Positions 10,127 to 20,483 of a stretch of DNA of 64,000 nt are shown here, in pieces. The notes under the pieces were generated by a model, which was given only the letters and a program-made list of their open reading frames with translations, did not search any database and was not told where the DNA came from. The stretch comes from Psychrobacter sp. Cmf 22.2. Its GTDB lineage: Bacteria > Pseudomonadota > Gammaproteobacteria > Pseudomonadales > Moraxellaceae. The translations under genes were made by a program, and so were the position numbers. The stretch covers positions 576,378 to 640,377 of the forward strand of contig NZ_MRYA01000002.1 of NCBI RefSeq assembly GCF_001921745.1. Reading direction: 5' to 3'. The number at the start of each line of letters is the position of its first letter. Position 1 is the stretch's first letter.

Positions 10127-10406
10127 GCTTTAATCTAAAATGATTCATTACTTTGAACTTGTTTTTTTTAATAAAACTTAAATTAAAAATTACATTGTAA
10201 TATATCTCTCTTTTATCAAAGCGTCTATGATTAAAGTAAATGTCCTACAGCTACGCATGAAGCTTTGATAACAATAAACCGTTTTGCTTTAGCTACTACT
10301 TATGCTGCTTTAACTTTGCATAACCATCATTTATAAATGGCTTTAATCATATTCATATAGCTTTTTAATGGACATAAATATAAAGATATTGTTAAGGAGC
10401 CACTCA

Positions 10407-11165
10407 ATGGTATCAACGATCGATTTGAATTCAGATATGGGAGAAGGGTTTGGCGCTTGGACGATTGGTGACGGGGTCGATCCCGATATCATGCCATTTA
10501 TTAGCTCAGCCAATATTGCCGCAGGTTTTCACGCCGGCGACCCCTCTATTATGGCTGAGACGTTGCGTCTGGCAGCGCGTCATGAAGTATGCGTTGGTGT
10601 CCATCCAGGTTTTCGTGACTTGGTGGGCTTTGGACGTCGCCATATCTTAGCATCTGCTGATGAACTGGTGAATGATGCATTGTACCAATTAGGTGCTCTA
10701 CGAGAACTTGCTCATCTTAAAGGTCTAACGATGCATCATTTCAAACTGCATGGCGCATTATTTATGCACGCAGCACGAGATGAAGAATTTGCTGAAAAGC
10801 TAACTTCTGCCCTAGCAATTGTCGCTCCCAACTTAGCTATTTACTGCTTGGCAGACACCGCAATTGATCATGCAGCAAAAAATGCTGGGTTACATAGAGT
10901 GCATGAGTTTTATGCAGATCGTGATTACGACGATGAAGGAAATCTTGTGTTTGTGCGCAAGATCAAGCCACTTGATCCTAAGCGTGTGGCACAAAAAGTA
11001 TTACGTGCCTGCCAGCATAATGAAGTAGAGTCAATTAATGGCCAGCTATTAACGGTTAAATTCGATTCTGTCTGTATTCACAGTGACACTCCAGGCGCCC
11101 TTTCACTGATCAAAGCCGTACGAGCAGCTCTTGATAATGCGGGCATCGAGGTGGCAGCTCCTTAA
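10407..11165 (+). CDS. pxpA: PxpA/LamB-YcsF family, 5-oxoprolinase subunit A
   Basis: The start at 10407 is preceded by AAGGAG at 10394-10399. The 252-residue protein has the family signatures DLNSDMGEGFG at the N-terminus, SSANIAAGFHAGDP, GVHPGFRDLVGFGRR, and the C-terminal CIHSDTPGA. PxpA works with PxpB and PxpC to hydrolyse 5-oxoproline (pyroglutamate) to glutamate in the cytosol. No pxpB or pxpC is adjacent, which is unusual; they may lie elsewhere or the protein may act alone. An amidase reading frame follows 45 bp later, with the Anbu genes beyond it. Confidence 0.9.
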   Translation: MVSTIDLNSDMGEGFGAWTIGDGVDPDIMPFISSANIAAGFHAGDPSIMAETLRLAARHEVCVGVHPGFRDLVGFGRRHILASADELVNDALYQLGALRELAHLKGLTMHHFKLHGALFMHAARDEEFAEKLTSALAIVAPNLAIYCLADTAIDHAAKNAGLHRVHEFYADRDYDDEGNLVFVRKIKPLDPKRVAQKVLRACQHNEVESINGQLLTVKFDSVCIHSDTPGALSLIKAVRAALDNAGIEVAAP

Positions 11166-11210
11166 CTTAATTTTCATTAATGATAATTTCAAGGAAGAAG
11201 GAAGACAATC

Positions 11211-12695
11211 ATGAAAAATCTCGAAATTGAAGAATTAACTATTACTGATATGCAAGCGCATCTCAAAGATGGATCGCTAACTGTACGGGGTCTGGTTGAA
11301 GCGTACCTCGAACGCATTGAAACCATTGACAGATCTGGTCCTACCCTTAACTCTATCATTACTATTAATCCACTCGCGCTGAATGAAGCCGATCGTCTTG
11401 ATTCACATTTTGCAGAAACCGGCGAATTTGTTGGGGCGTTACATGGCGTACCAGTGCTCGTAAAAGATCAGATAGAAACTAAAGATATGATGACGACCTT
11501 TGGTTCTATCGCTCAGGACGGCTACCAACCAGAAGACGACGCAACTGTTGTCAAAAAGATAAAGGCGGCAGGTGCCATTATCCTTGCCAAGACAGTATTG
11601 CCAGATTTTGCATCATCATGATTTGGCTTCTGCTCAAAACAGGGTGAAACCAAAAATCCCTATGTTTTGTCACATGATCCAGGTGGCTCTAGTAGTGGTA
11701 CAGCTGCTGGTATAGCGGCGAATCTAGGGTTGGTCGGAGTTGGCGAAGACACTGGTGGATCTATACGTTTGCCAGCCAGTTTTACCAATCTCGTTGGTGT
11801 CCGTGTCACCCCCGGCTTAATAAGTCGTGACGGCACGTCACCTCTGGTGGTGTTTCAAGACACAGCAGGACCGATGGCGCGTACTGTTACGGACGCTGCA
11901 CTCCTTTTGGATACAATGGTGGGCTATGATCCAAAAGATGAATATACTACCGCAGCAAGTATTGCCAATCATCAAGGCAGCTACACGGATGCGATGGATG
12001 TTGACAGTCTCAAAAATGCGCGTCTGGGCGTTGTACGCAATGCTTATGGGCCAAATGATAACACTGAATCGGCAGAAGTTAATCAGATTATTGACTCAGC
12101 CCTTGAACAAGCAAAGAGCGCTGGCGCAGAGCTCATCGATGTTGAAATACCAGATATGATGGAACATATTACTGAAACCTCCTTATATGGTTCGCATTCG
12201 CGACACGACATCAATGAATTTTTAGCCTCACGTGAAAACATGCCAATCAAAAGCCTTGAGGAAATTAAAGAAAAGGGCTTGTTTCATCCTGTGCTAGACC
12301 TTTTGATTGATATATTTGAAGGGCCAGTAAACCCAGAAGATGAGCCTGATTATTTCAAAAAACTTGCCGCTCGTGACAAGTTCCAGCGTTTAGTTGCCGG
12401 AATCGTTGCAAAAAACAACTTAGATGCGTTGGTATTTCCCTGTATTCAGATTTTGCCACCATCGAAACAAGACATACGTGATGGCAAGCATCAGGTATTA
12501 ACATTCCCAACAAATACTTTGATTGCTTCGCAGACTTGGATGCCATCGATTTGTTTGCCCGCTGGATTTAGTAAAAATGGGTTGCCTGTCGGTATGGAGC
12601 TGGTTGTTTTGCCCTATCATGAGCCTGATTTATTCCGATTGGGTTATGCGTTTGAACAAGCCAATAATGTACGTCAAGCGCCTAAGTATTTATGA
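11211..12695 (+). pseudogene. Amidase-signature hydrolase interrupted by one in-frame TGA
   Basis: One continuous 494-codon frame covers the locus, broken only by TGA at 11619-11621 (codon 137). The Ser-cisSer-Lys triad is otherwise intact: Lys85 in VLVKDQ, cis-Ser in GGSSSG (158-163) and nucleophile Ser184 in DTGGSIRLPA. Reading through gives DFASS-stop-FGFCSKQGETKNPY; relatives normally have Trp at that point, so TGG to TGA is the simplest explanation. The fragment up to the stop carries the Lys but neither Ser, so it cannot work. The rest of the frame shows no decay, implying a recent mutation or a base-call error. A GGAAGAAGG site precedes the ATG. Confidence 0.88.
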
Positions 12696-12717
12696 TTTTT
12701 TAATTTTGAGACTCGCT

Positions 12718-12743
12718 TTAACGGCTAAAAATATAGCCGTTAA
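12718..12743. repeat. Inverted repeat after amidase
   Basis: TTAACGGCTA and TAGCCGTTAA form perfect 10-bp arms around a 6-nt loop, 22 bp after the amidase stop. There is no clear T-run, so it may be a weak or Rho-assisted terminator separating the amidase from the Anbu genes. Confidence 0.45.
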
Positions 12744-12927
12744 GGCTAATGCCCTACTGCGTTTATTACCATCGAATATCAAACCCTTATTGTGCATTGG
12801 CTTATAGACACGGTATAGTGAATATAAGACATTAGCTATATATTGGACATATTGCAATATCAGTCCGCCTATCATAGCCAGTCTACTTATCATAACAATA
12901 ACTTTACCAAGGATGCGTGAGGTATTT

Positions 12928-15273
12928 ATGAATAAAGAAGCGACTCAGTCCCAAGCCCAAAAACAGTCTCAAAACCAAAACGACGAAAGTGCTGAAAACC
13001 AAAATCAGACACAAGCATCAACAGCTAGCAAACCTGCTACCAAGGCCGATTCTGCAAACACTACAAAAAATACAGCAACGAAGTCTAAAGAAAAGCCGCA
13101 ATGCTTCGATGAACTAAAGATCAGTAAAGACAAGTACCGTCCAGTGGCACAGGCAGTTGGTGACTGGCTAGATGATATCAGTATTGATGGTCTCAATCAT
13201 TTAAATGAGCAAGCCGAAAATATTTTTTACCGAAAAGGCGTTACTTTCACCGTTTACAGTGATGCCAAAAACATCGAGCGGATGATTCCATTTGATATTA
13301 TTCCACGCATCATTGCTGCAAGTGAGTGGCAGCAGATTGAAGCTGGTTGCAAGCAGCGTACCACCGCCTTAAATGCTTTTTTGCATGACATTTATCACGA
13401 TCAAGCCATCATGAAAGAAGGCATTGTCCCTGACGCTTATGTCTATGCTAGCGGTTGTTATGAGCCATGGATGATGGGTATTGAGCTGGATAAACCTATC
13501 TACTCACACATTAGTGGTATCGACCTTATTCGTGATGAGGGCGGCCGATTTTGTGTATTGGAGGACAACCTACGCACGCCCTCTGGTGTCTCTTATATGC
13601 TTGAGAGCCGTAATATATCAGAGACACTGCTGTCCGATTTGTTTGCGCACACTCCTATTTTGGGCGTTAGCGATTACCCACAACGCCTCAAAGCCTGTCT
13701 TGCCAGCTCAACGAGCAAATACGATCCACAAATCGTCATCTTGACGCCTGGACGCTTCAACAGTGCTTATTATGAGCATGCCTTTTTAGCACATGAGATG
13801 AATGTGCCTTTAGTACATGGTTATGATTTGGTGGTCGAGGACAGTAAAGTCTATATGCAAGGCATTCGCGGTAAAGTACAAGTTGATATTATTTATCGCC
13901 GTATCGATGACCCTTATATTGATCCGTTAGCATTTCGCTCAGACTCTATTTTAGGCGTGTCAGGACTAATGAGTGCCTACCGTGCAGGCAATGTGGTCAT
14001 CGTTAATGCCCCAGGCACTGGCGTCGCTGATGATAAGAGCTTATATCCGTTCGTACCTGATATGATTGAGTTTTATCTAGGTGAGAAGCCTATCTTACCT
14101 AATATTGAAACCTTTCAATGCCGCAAGCCTGATGAATTAGAATATGTGCTGAGCAACTTAGACAAATTGGTCGTCAAAGAAACGCAAGGTTCTGGTGGCT
14201 ATGGGATGCTTATTGGACCGACCTCCACCAAGCAAGAAATTAGCGACTATCGTAAGCGTCTGCTTGACAACCCGGCAGGATTTATCGCTCAGCCGACTAT
14301 CTCATTGTCTACCAACCCTACCGCTGTGAGCGACGGTATCGCACCGCGTCATATCGATTTACGCCCCTTTATCCTCAGTCATGGTGACGGTTCTGTGGAC
14401 ATTGTCCCTGGCGGTTTAACCCGCGTGGCAATGGTCGAAGGCTCATTAGTCGTCAACTCGTCTCAAGGCGGCGGTATTAAGGATACATGGGTCATTGACG
14501 ATAGTGATTTGAAACCGTCAGCCAAGAATGATGTCAATCAAACGATTAAAGGCGATAGCCAAGCTAATGCTTATCATGCCAATTATCATAACCCTGCGCA
14601 GCCTCTAGAAGCCGGGTATGAGAGCTTCGATGATGCGCCTATGATATTACTACTATCTACCGCCAATCATCTGATCTGGCTCGGTAGATATAGCGAGCGG
14701 CTCTATTGCTACGACAATATCATGAAGCATCTGATCAAAGGCGATCTTAAAAAATCACAACTAAAACATTTAATCAGCTCTTTAGGCTTTGAAGCTGATC
14801 TTAACGATTCATCAAAATCTATCACTGCTCAAATGCTACGGGACTTGGCACAAAATAAAATCCCTAACGTGGTTCAGTCCATCGAGACCAATGTACAAGA
14901 AGCGAAAGGCGTCATCGGTGAAGATGCCGCTGAGCTGTATAACTTAATTAAACGTTTATCGAGTGCGGGCACGTATCGGGCGGCCGCGCTGCAGCTTCAT
15001 GCCTGCAACGCAGCCATGGCACAAGAGCATCCAACTGTGACCTGCTTTTGGCAATTGGGACGCTTATTTGAGCGGCTTGAACGAGCAGTATTGTTAGACG
15101 AAGATGCGACAGAAATCAGTCTTGAATTTAAATATTGGATTAGTGAGTTACCAGAGAACACACGCTGGCGTGAGCTTACGCGCTTGACCAATCAGATGAT
15201 CAAATCAAAACAACTGTGTGACTTTAAGCTCATCAGCCGAGAGTTCAGTATCATCCTTCAGCAAGGAGTCTGA
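12928..15273 (+). CDS. Circularly permuted ATP-grasp / alpha-E fusion protein (Anbu-system ligase)
   Basis: The product has about 781 residues in three parts: a low-complexity N-terminus rich in Gln, Asn, Ser and Lys (about 1-60), a circularly permuted ATP-grasp domain (DUF404/DUF407, about 70-520) with VLEDNLRTPSGVSY, VNAPGTGVADDK, VVKETQGSGGYGM and HIDLRPF, and an alpha-E domain (DUF403, from about 572) beginning LLLSTANHLIWLGRYSERLY. ATP-grasp enzymes of this group are predicted to form peptide or amide bonds; alpha-E is a helical partner, usually a separate gene. Start at 12928 has GTGAGG upstream; 12913 is an alternative. It leads the operon with the transglutaminase and Anbu. Confidence 0.88.
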   Translation: MNKEATQSQAQKQSQNQNDESAENQNQTQASTASKPATKADSANTTKNTATKSKEKPQCFDELKISKDKYRPVAQAVGDWLDDISIDGLNHLNEQAENIFYRKGVTFTVYSDAKNIERMIPFDIIPRIIAASEWQQIEAGCKQRTTALNAFLHDIYHDQAIMKEGIVPDAYVYASGCYEPWMMGIELDKPIYSHISGIDLIRDEGGRFCVLEDNLRTPSGVSYMLESRNISETLLSDLFAHTPILGVSDYPQRLKACLASSTSKYDPQIVILTPGRFNSAYYEHAFLAHEMNVPLVHGYDLVVEDSKVYMQGIRGKVQVDIIYRRIDDPYIDPLAFRSDSILGVSGLMSAYRAGNVVIVNAPGTGVADDKSLYPFVPDMIEFYLGEKPILPNIETFQCRKPDELEYVLSNLDKLVVKETQGSGGYGMLIGPTSTKQEISDYRKRLLDNPAGFIAQPTISLSTNPTAVSDGIAPRHIDLRPFILSHGDGSVDIVPGGLTRVAMVEGSLVVNSSQGGGIKDTWVIDDSDLKPSAKNDVNQTIKGDSQANAYHANYHNPAQPLEAGYESFDDAPMILLLSTANHLIWLGRYSERLYCYDNIMKHLIKGDLKKSQLKHLISSLGFEADLNDSSKSITAQMLRDLAQNKIPNVVQSIETNVQEAKGVIGEDAAELYNLIKRLSSAGTYRAAALQLHACNAAMAQEHPTVTCFWQLGRLFERLERAVLLDEDATEISLEFKYWISELPENTRWRELTRLTNQMIKSKQLCDFKLISREFSIILQQGV

Positions 15274-15370
15274 TACGGCAGGCTTTTGCTTAGTTAACTA
15301 TCATTTGCTTAATCATTAGCAAATGCGCGTCCATATAATCAAGACAGTAGATAAAACAAAGGATGACGTT

Positions 15371-16156
15371 ATGAAACTTCAAATCAGCCATCAGACCAAC
15401 TACTACTATGGCGAGCTGGCCCAGCGCAGCGTACAGTATATACGTATGACACCGATGCAACTGCCGCATCAAATCATTCATCAGTGGGATGTTATGCTAC
15501 CCAAAGTTGCTACCAGTCAAAAGGACGGCTTTGGCAATGACTGGCTCACGCTTAGTCGTAACGAAGCGCACAATAATTTACAGATGCAAGCGTCAGGCAT
15601 CGTTGAGATTAATACCGATACTGAGCGACTAGAGGATATGGATAACGTCCCCTACCTGCTCTTTACCGTACAAAGCCCCTTGACCAAGTGCTCAGAGGCA
15701 ATGCGTACATTTGCAGCGCCTTATCTAAAAAACCCGACGCATGACAGTTTAAAAGCGCTGGCGGCTGAGCTATTAACGAAGATGCCTTATATAAAAGATA
15801 CTACCCATGTCGGTACGACCGCAGCCGAAGCTTTTGCAATAGGCGCTGGGGTGTGCCAAGACCACACCCATGTATTTGTGGGCTGCTGCCGTGATCAACA
15901 AATACCAGCGCGTTATGTATCAGGCTACCTGTATGACGATACTGAGAACCACATGGCAAGTCATGCTTGGGCTGAGGTATGGCTCGATGGCTACTGGTAT
16001 ACCTTTGATGTTTCAAACCAGCTATTTCAGCCAAGCGCTCATGTATATGTCGCTATTGGTCGCGATTACTTAGACGCAGCTCCTGTGCGCGGCGTACGCA
16101 TGGGTGGCGGTTATGAGAATCTATACAGTCAAGTACTAGTCACGCGATTATCGTAG
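15371..16156 (+). CDS. Transglutaminase-like cysteine protease of the Anbu operon
   Basis: The start at 15371 follows AAAGGATG. The 261-residue protein has an N-terminal bacterial transglutaminase-associated domain (MKLQISHQTNYYYGELAQRS region) and a catalytic core with the papain-like triad Cys162 in GAGVCQDHTH, His198 in SHAWAEVW and Asp213 in FDVSN. Such bacterial proteins are thought to act as peptidases or amidases rather than cross-linkers. No signal peptide is seen, so it is cytosolic. It sits 97 bp after the ATP-grasp/alpha-E gene and 40 bp before Anbu, matching the order seen in other proteobacteria. Confidence 0.9.
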   Translation: MKLQISHQTNYYYGELAQRSVQYIRMTPMQLPHQIIHQWDVMLPKVATSQKDGFGNDWLTLSRNEAHNNLQMQASGIVEINTDTERLEDMDNVPYLLFTVQSPLTKCSEAMRTFAAPYLKNPTHDSLKALAAELLTKMPYIKDTTHVGTTAAEAFAIGAGVCQDHTHVFVGCCRDQQIPARYVSGYLYDDTENHMASHAWAEVWLDGYWYTFDVSNQLFQPSAHVYVAIGRDYLDAAPVRGVRMGGGYENLYSQVLVTRLS

Positions 16157-16196
16157 TGGCAGATTTTATGCAATTTATACTTATTAGGAATATCTC

Positions 16197-16937
16197 ATGA
16201 CTTATTGTGCTGCTATTCGCCTCAAAGAAGGGATGGTTTTTGCCAGTGACACCCGAACCAATGCAGGCGTGGACCACATCTCAACCTTTAGAAAGTTATA
16301 TCAATATGGCGTTGAGGGTGAGCGTTTTATGGTACTACAAACAGCTGGTAGCCTTGCGACCTCGCAGGCGGTATTTAACAAATTACAGAGCGATATTCAT
16401 TTGCGCTCTGAACACAGCTTACATACCGTTTCTTCATTATTTGACGGCGCGCAAATGGTTGGCGAATGTATGCGTCATGTCATGACAAATGCACAAAGAG
16501 TCGCTAATGATAACAATAGCGGTACTTTCACCAGCTCGTTTTTATTAGGTGGTCAAATAAAAGGGCAACCGCCCGAGCTGTATATGATTTACCCTGAAGG
16601 CAACTGTATTAGAGCAACTCAAGACACGCCATTTTTTCAGCTTGGTGAAAGCAAATACGGCAAGCCTATTCTTGATCGTTCAGTGAAATACGATACTGGG
16701 GTGAATCATGCTGCTCAGGCATTAATGTTATCGTTTGACTCGACCATTCATTCTAACCTGTCCGTTGGTATGCCAATAGACTTTGTGATTTACCAAAATG
16801 ATAGTCTCACGCTACCTAAAGGCCGCCGTATCGAGGAAGACGACGAATACTTTAAAACTATTAGTCGTCAGTGGTTAGAAGCACTGCGTCATACGCTAGT
16901 TGAATTACCTGCCTGCCCTGATAATTATTGGGAATGA
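16197..16937 (+). CDS. Anbu, proteasome-like ancestral beta subunit
   Basis: The 246-residue protein is a member of COG3484. Removal of the initiator Met exposes the N-terminal nucleophile Thr2, with Asp18 (ASDTRTNAG) and Lys33 (TFRKLYQ) in the places expected for proteasome-type catalysis. Other Anbu features are FMVLQTAGSLATSQAV and GTFTSSFLLGGQI. Family members form open helical or ring assemblies unlike HslV, and their natural substrates are unknown. Its companions here, a ligase-like fusion and a transglutaminase-like protease, support the idea of a peptide-making and peptide-trimming system. It is full length with no sign of decay. Confidence 0.93.
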   Translation: MTYCAAIRLKEGMVFASDTRTNAGVDHISTFRKLYQYGVEGERFMVLQTAGSLATSQAVFNKLQSDIHLRSEHSLHTVSSLFDGAQMVGECMRHVMTNAQRVANDNNSGTFTSSFLLGGQIKGQPPELYMIYPEGNCIRATQDTPFFQLGESKYGKPILDRSVKYDTGVNHAAQALMLSFDSTIHSNLSVGMPIDFVIYQNDSLTLPKGRRIEEDDEYFKTISRQWLEALRHTLVELPACPDNYWE

Positions 16938-16989
16938 GGGACTTTCTTAATGATGTTGCGCTTGCTCGCATTTAATTTTAAAAATATTA

Positions 16990-19548
16990 CTACACCAATA
17001 AAAACGGCGCAGTTTGGCTGGTCTTTGATTTTGCCACATCCTCAGGTGTGCCTTGAGCGACGATAGATCCACCCGCATCCCCTGCGCCTGGGCCAATATC
17101 GATAATCCAGTCGCTATTGCTGGCCACTTGCATATCGTGCTCAACCATAATGACGGTATTGCCCGCCTCGACGAGCGCATTCAATTGCGCCATTAGCATC
17201 GACACATCGGCAGGATGCAGACCGGTGGTCGGCTCATCCAAGATATAGAGCGTATCACCACGCTGGGTACGTTGTAGCTCGGTGGCAAGCTTGATACGCT
17301 GCGCCTCCCCGCCCGACAGTTCAGTCGCTGGCTGTCCCAGACGCAAGTAGCCAAGACCAACTTGCAAGAGAGCATCTAAAGCACGTAATATCGAGGCTTC
17401 TCCGTCAAAAAACGCATAAGCGGCTTCTACCGTGAGATCCAGCACTTCAGCGATGTTTTTATCTCGGTAAGTAATCGCCAGCGTGTCATTATCATAGCGC
17501 TGACTGTGACAGACTTGACAAGGCGCATAAACGCTGGGCAAAAATAGCAGCTCAACACTGACAAACCCTAGGCCTTCACAGTTAGGGCAGCGACCCTTTG
17601 GCGTGTTAAAGGAAAAACGTCCCGCATCATAGCCACAGGCTTTGGCCTCTGCCGTTGCCGCAAATAATTTACGAACATCATCAAACAGCCCCGTATACGT
17701 GGCAAGGTTTGAGCGTGGCGTACGGCCAATGGCTTTTTGATTGATATCAATAAGGCGACTGACCTTGTCCATGCCAGCAATGATTTTGCCTTTAGTGACC
17801 GTCTCAAACTCCTGCTCTAGCAAATCTGCTTCAACCGCTGGCGCATCTGCACTGGATTTTTTTCCTAATGCCTCATTGACTAATTCAACTAGTGCCTGAC
17901 TGACCAAACTTGATTTACCTGATCCCGATACGCCAGTCACACAGCTCATAACCCCTAGTGGCAACTCAATACTTAACCCTTGGATATTGTTACGCTCTAT
18001 ATCAGCAAGCTTTAGCCAAGCGTTAGGTTTTCTAAGCGGTTTTTTGTGTGTCGCCTCTTTATCGGTAAAGAGATATTGTGCCGTTGTTGATTCAGTGGCC
18101 TGGCGCAAACCCTCTACAGGACCGCTATAGACAATCTCGCCGCCATGCGTACCCGCCTGTGGCCCGACATCGACCACCCAGTCGGCATGACGAATAACAC
18201 TCACATCATGCTCAACGACAAACATTGAATTGCCAGCGGCGATGAGCTCATCCAATGCACCCAGAAGTGCTTGCGTGTCGGCAGGATGCAAGCCTGCGGA
18301 TGGTTCATCAAGCACATATACCACCCCAAACAGCTGCGAGCGTATTTGGGTGGCCAGACGCAAACGCTGTAACTCCCCTGGAGATAAGGTCGGTGTGGTG
18401 CGCTCAAGCGATAAGTAACCCAAGCCGAGTCTCGTTAATGCCTCAACACGCGTTAAAATGTCGCTAGCGATCCGCTGTGCGACGATGGCTTTTTCGCGGT
18501 TGGGGGTGTCATCTTCGATTTTTGTACATACTGTTTTTTCCAGCGTTAACGCCAAATCGGTTAAGGTAAGTTGCGACAGCTCGCCGATATCCAGCCCTAC
18601 AAACTTTACTGATAGCGATTCTTTTTTGAGCTTTTTGCCATGACATTCTGGGCATACAGATATTTGCATAAACTGCGAGACCCGTTTTTTGACCCGTGGG
18701 CTTTGCGTGGTGGTAAAGGCATTTAAAATAAAGTTTTTGGCGCTGATATAGGTACCCATATAATTGGGCTTCTCTCCTTTTTCAATCGCAGCGCGCGTTT
18801 GCGTCATATCATATTCAGGATAGACTGGTACCGTTGGCGTCTCATCAGTAAATAAAATCCAGTCGCGAGACTTTCTGGGCAATTTGTGCCACGGCGTATC
18901 GATATCATAGCCAAGCGTGGTTAATATCCGGCTCAAGTTTTGACCTTGCCAAGCACCGGGCCACGATGCAATCGCCCGCTCACGAATGGACTTGCTACCA
19001 TCAGGCACCATCAACTCTTCGGTCACATCAAACACTCGGCCAATACCCGAGCACATCGGGCACGCCCCCTCTGGGGTATTGGGCGAAAACGCATCGGCGT
19101 AGAGCATCTCTTGATCTGCTGGGTACTCGCCAGCCCGTGAGTACAACATCCGCAGGCCGTTCGATATGGTCGTGACACTACCAACGGAAGAGCGTACAGA
19201 AGGCGTGCCGCGCTGCTGCTGTAAGGCGACTGCAGGTGGCAGACCTTCTATGGCATCGACATCTGGCTCGTCCACTTGATCGATCAGACGCCTTGCATAC
19301 GGTGACACCGAATCGAGATAACGCCGCTGCGATTCGGCGAACAAAGTCCCAAACGCCAGCGATGACTTCCCTGAGCCTGATATGCCCGTAAACACCACAA
19401 GCGCATCACGTGGCAAGTCAACGTCGACGTTTTTTAGATTATGCACACGTGCGCCTCGGACTTGAACGTGGCTATTTGGTGGTTTGTTTCGTTGATGATT
19501 GGGAGTGTTATAAGGGTCGTGGAAGTTCATGTTATTATGCTTGGCCAT
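16990..19548 (-). CDS. UvrA-like ABC excinuclease paralogue (short class, UvrA2-like)
   Basis: This cytosolic protein of 852 residues has two ABC modules: Walker [10 protein letters not shown] and GVSGSGKSS, signatures LSPGELQR and LSGGEAQR, Walker [12 protein letters not shown] and [11 protein letters not shown]. Zinc-finger Cys pairs are present ([27 protein letters not shown]). It is about 90 residues shorter than housekeeping UvrA, as expected for the UvrA2 class that lacks most of the UvrB-binding region and is tied to tolerance of intercalating drugs or DNA damage. It has AAAAGGAAAG upstream of the ATG and converges with Anbu with only 52 bp between stops. Confidence 0.87.
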   Translation of the reverse strand: MAKHNNMNFHDPYNTPNHQRNKPPNSHVQVRGARVHNLKNVDVDLPRDALVVFTGISGSGKSSLAFGTLFAESQRRYLDSVSPYARRLIDQVDEPDVDAIEGLPPAVALQQQRGTPSVRSSVGSVTTISNGLRMLYSRAGEYPADQEMLYADAFSPNTPEGACPMCSGIGRVFDVTEELMVPDGSKSIRERAIASWPGAWQGQNLSRILTTLGYDIDTPWHKLPRKSRDWILFTDETPTVPVYPEYDMTQTRAAIEKGEKPNYMGTYISAKNFILNAFTTTQSPRVKKRVSQFMQISVCPECHGKKLKKESLSVKFVGLDIGELSQLTLTDLALTLEKTVCTKIEDDTPNREKAIVAQRIASDILTRVEALTRLGLGYLSLERTTPTLSPGELQRLRLATQIRSQLFGVVYVLDEPSAGLHPADTQALLGALDELIAAGNSMFVVEHDVSVIRHADWVVDVGPQAGTHGGEIVYSGPVEGLRQATESTTAQYLFTDKEATHKKPLRKPNAWLKLADIERNNIQGLSIELPLGVMSCVTGVSGSGKSSLVSQALVELVNEALGKKSSADAPAVEADLLEQEFETVTKGKIIAGMDKVSRLIDINQKAIGRTPRSNLATYTGLFDDVRKLFAATAEAKACGYDAGRFSFNTPKGRCPNCEGLGFVSVELLFLPSVYAPCQVCHSQRYDNDTLAITYRDKNIAEVLDLTVEAAYAFFDGEASILRALDALLQVGLGYLRLGQPATELSGGEAQRIKLATELQRTQRGDTLYILDEPTTGLHPADVSMLMAQLNALVEAGNTVIMVEHDMQVASNSDWIIDIGPGAGDAGGSIVAQGTPEDVAKSKTSQTAPFLLV

Positions 19549-19689
19549 ACCGCAGTCTTTCCTTTTAACTCATTATTATTATAAGATTTGATTCACAAGA
19601 GGTTAACACACCTTGGTTGTAGGCTATGGCTGGGCTTACGTATTCATAGCATAGAGAGACAAAACGATAACTTTATACTTAAGTGATAT

Positions 19690-19730
19690 AAAAAGAGCGT
19701 GGCAAGATATTTTCTTGGCACGCTCTTTTT
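19690..19730 (-). terminator. Hairpin terminator after peroxiredoxin gene
   Basis: An 18-bp near-perfect inverted repeat (AAAAAGAGCGTG... and its complement, one mismatch) ends in A-runs and T-runs on either strand. It lies 53 bp past the stop of the leftward peroxiredoxin gene. Confidence 0.85.
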
Positions 19731-19782
19731 AATCAAGATTTTACGTTTTTAATGTATTTTTTTAATTGATAATGCGCCGTGT

Positions 19783-20322
19783 TTAATACTCGTGAGTACC
19801 TCGAATTGGATAATCTTTGTCTCTGATAAACGCCAAACCCTCTGCTAGCGTTTTTAGATCAGGTCTCACAAAAGGATTGTTTGAGATATCCACGACTTGA
19901 ATATCCCCTTTATCATTAACCACGTAGATACCAGGCTCAGCAAACGGATGATCGGTTTCGTTTTCTGAGCGCGGGTCAGAGATATAAAGTCCCAGCGTTT
20001 TCATTTGCTTAACACTCAAACCATAAGCGATCGGGAAATCGATGTCTATATCGTCAAAGTGGCTTTCTAGCTGTTCTTTACTGTCGCCAGATACCGCAAT
20101 GATATCGACACCTGTTTTATAAAAAGACTCCTTTCTAGTCTCAAGTTCATTGAGATATTTGGTGCACATCGGGCAATGCTGACCGCGATAAATAACGACC
20201 AGTTTCCAATCATGGCCATGGGCTGGTTTCCCCAATGACTGCATCTCACCGTTATATAACTGTACTTCCATCTCAGGAAACTTGGTGCCAGAAAGCAATT
20301 TTTGATTATAAGCTGCTTGCAT
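19783..20322 (-). CDS. AhpC/TSA-family peroxiredoxin
   Basis: The start chosen at 20322 has an AAGGA ribosome site 7-8 bp upstream; an in-frame GTG/ATG further up lacks one. The 179-residue protein has a thioredoxin fold with the redox motif GQHCPMCTKY near residue 52, followed by DIIAVSGDSKEQLESH and YVVNDKGDIQ. Peroxiredoxins reduce H2O2 or organic peroxides with cysteine thiols. The CxxC arrangement resembles the AhpC/TSA (redoxin) subgroup rather than classical AhpC, so the thiol donor is uncertain. It is monocistronic, with hairpin terminators on both sides. Confidence 0.83.
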   Translation of the reverse strand: MQAAYNQKLLSGTKFPEMEVQLYNGEMQSLGKPAHGHDWKLVVIYRGQHCPMCTKYLNELETRKESFYKTGVDIIAVSGDSKEQLESHFDDIDIDFPIAYGLSVKQMKTLGLYISDPRSENETDHPFAEPGIYVVNDKGDIQVVDISNNPFVRPDLKTLAEGLAFIRDKDYPIRGTHEY

Positions 20323-20409
20323 AATTTTATCCTTATATATTCTCATTATTGTAACTTTGAAGATTCATTTTGACCAATCGTTCAACATCTCACCGACGAT
20401 GGTATAATT

Positions 20410-20437
20410 AAAAAGCCAACAGTTAAGTCGGCTTTTT
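20410..20437 (-). terminator. Hairpin terminator after DUF819 gene
   Basis: AAAAAGCC and GGCTTTTT arms flank a short loop 46 bp beyond the stop of the leftward DUF819 gene. The T-run on the minus strand fits intrinsic termination. Confidence 0.7.
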
Positions 20438-20483
20438 GTTATGAAATGATACCTATTAGCAACCTAGAGAGATATTTCTAATC

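Noticed and set aside
11619..11621. Possible selenocysteine or programmed stop readthrough in the amidase
   Set aside because: Amidase-signature enzymes do not use Sec; no SECIS-like hairpin was recognised. A simple TGG to TGA change is more likely.
16990..19548. Housekeeping uvrA
   Set aside because: Length and missing UvrB-binding segment fit the shorter paralogue class; the housekeeping gene is expected elsewhere.
19608..19640. Possible second copy of the palindromic element (TGTAGGCTATGGCTGGGCT)
   Set aside because: Only part of one arm resembles the 41401 element, with several mismatches and no facing arm.
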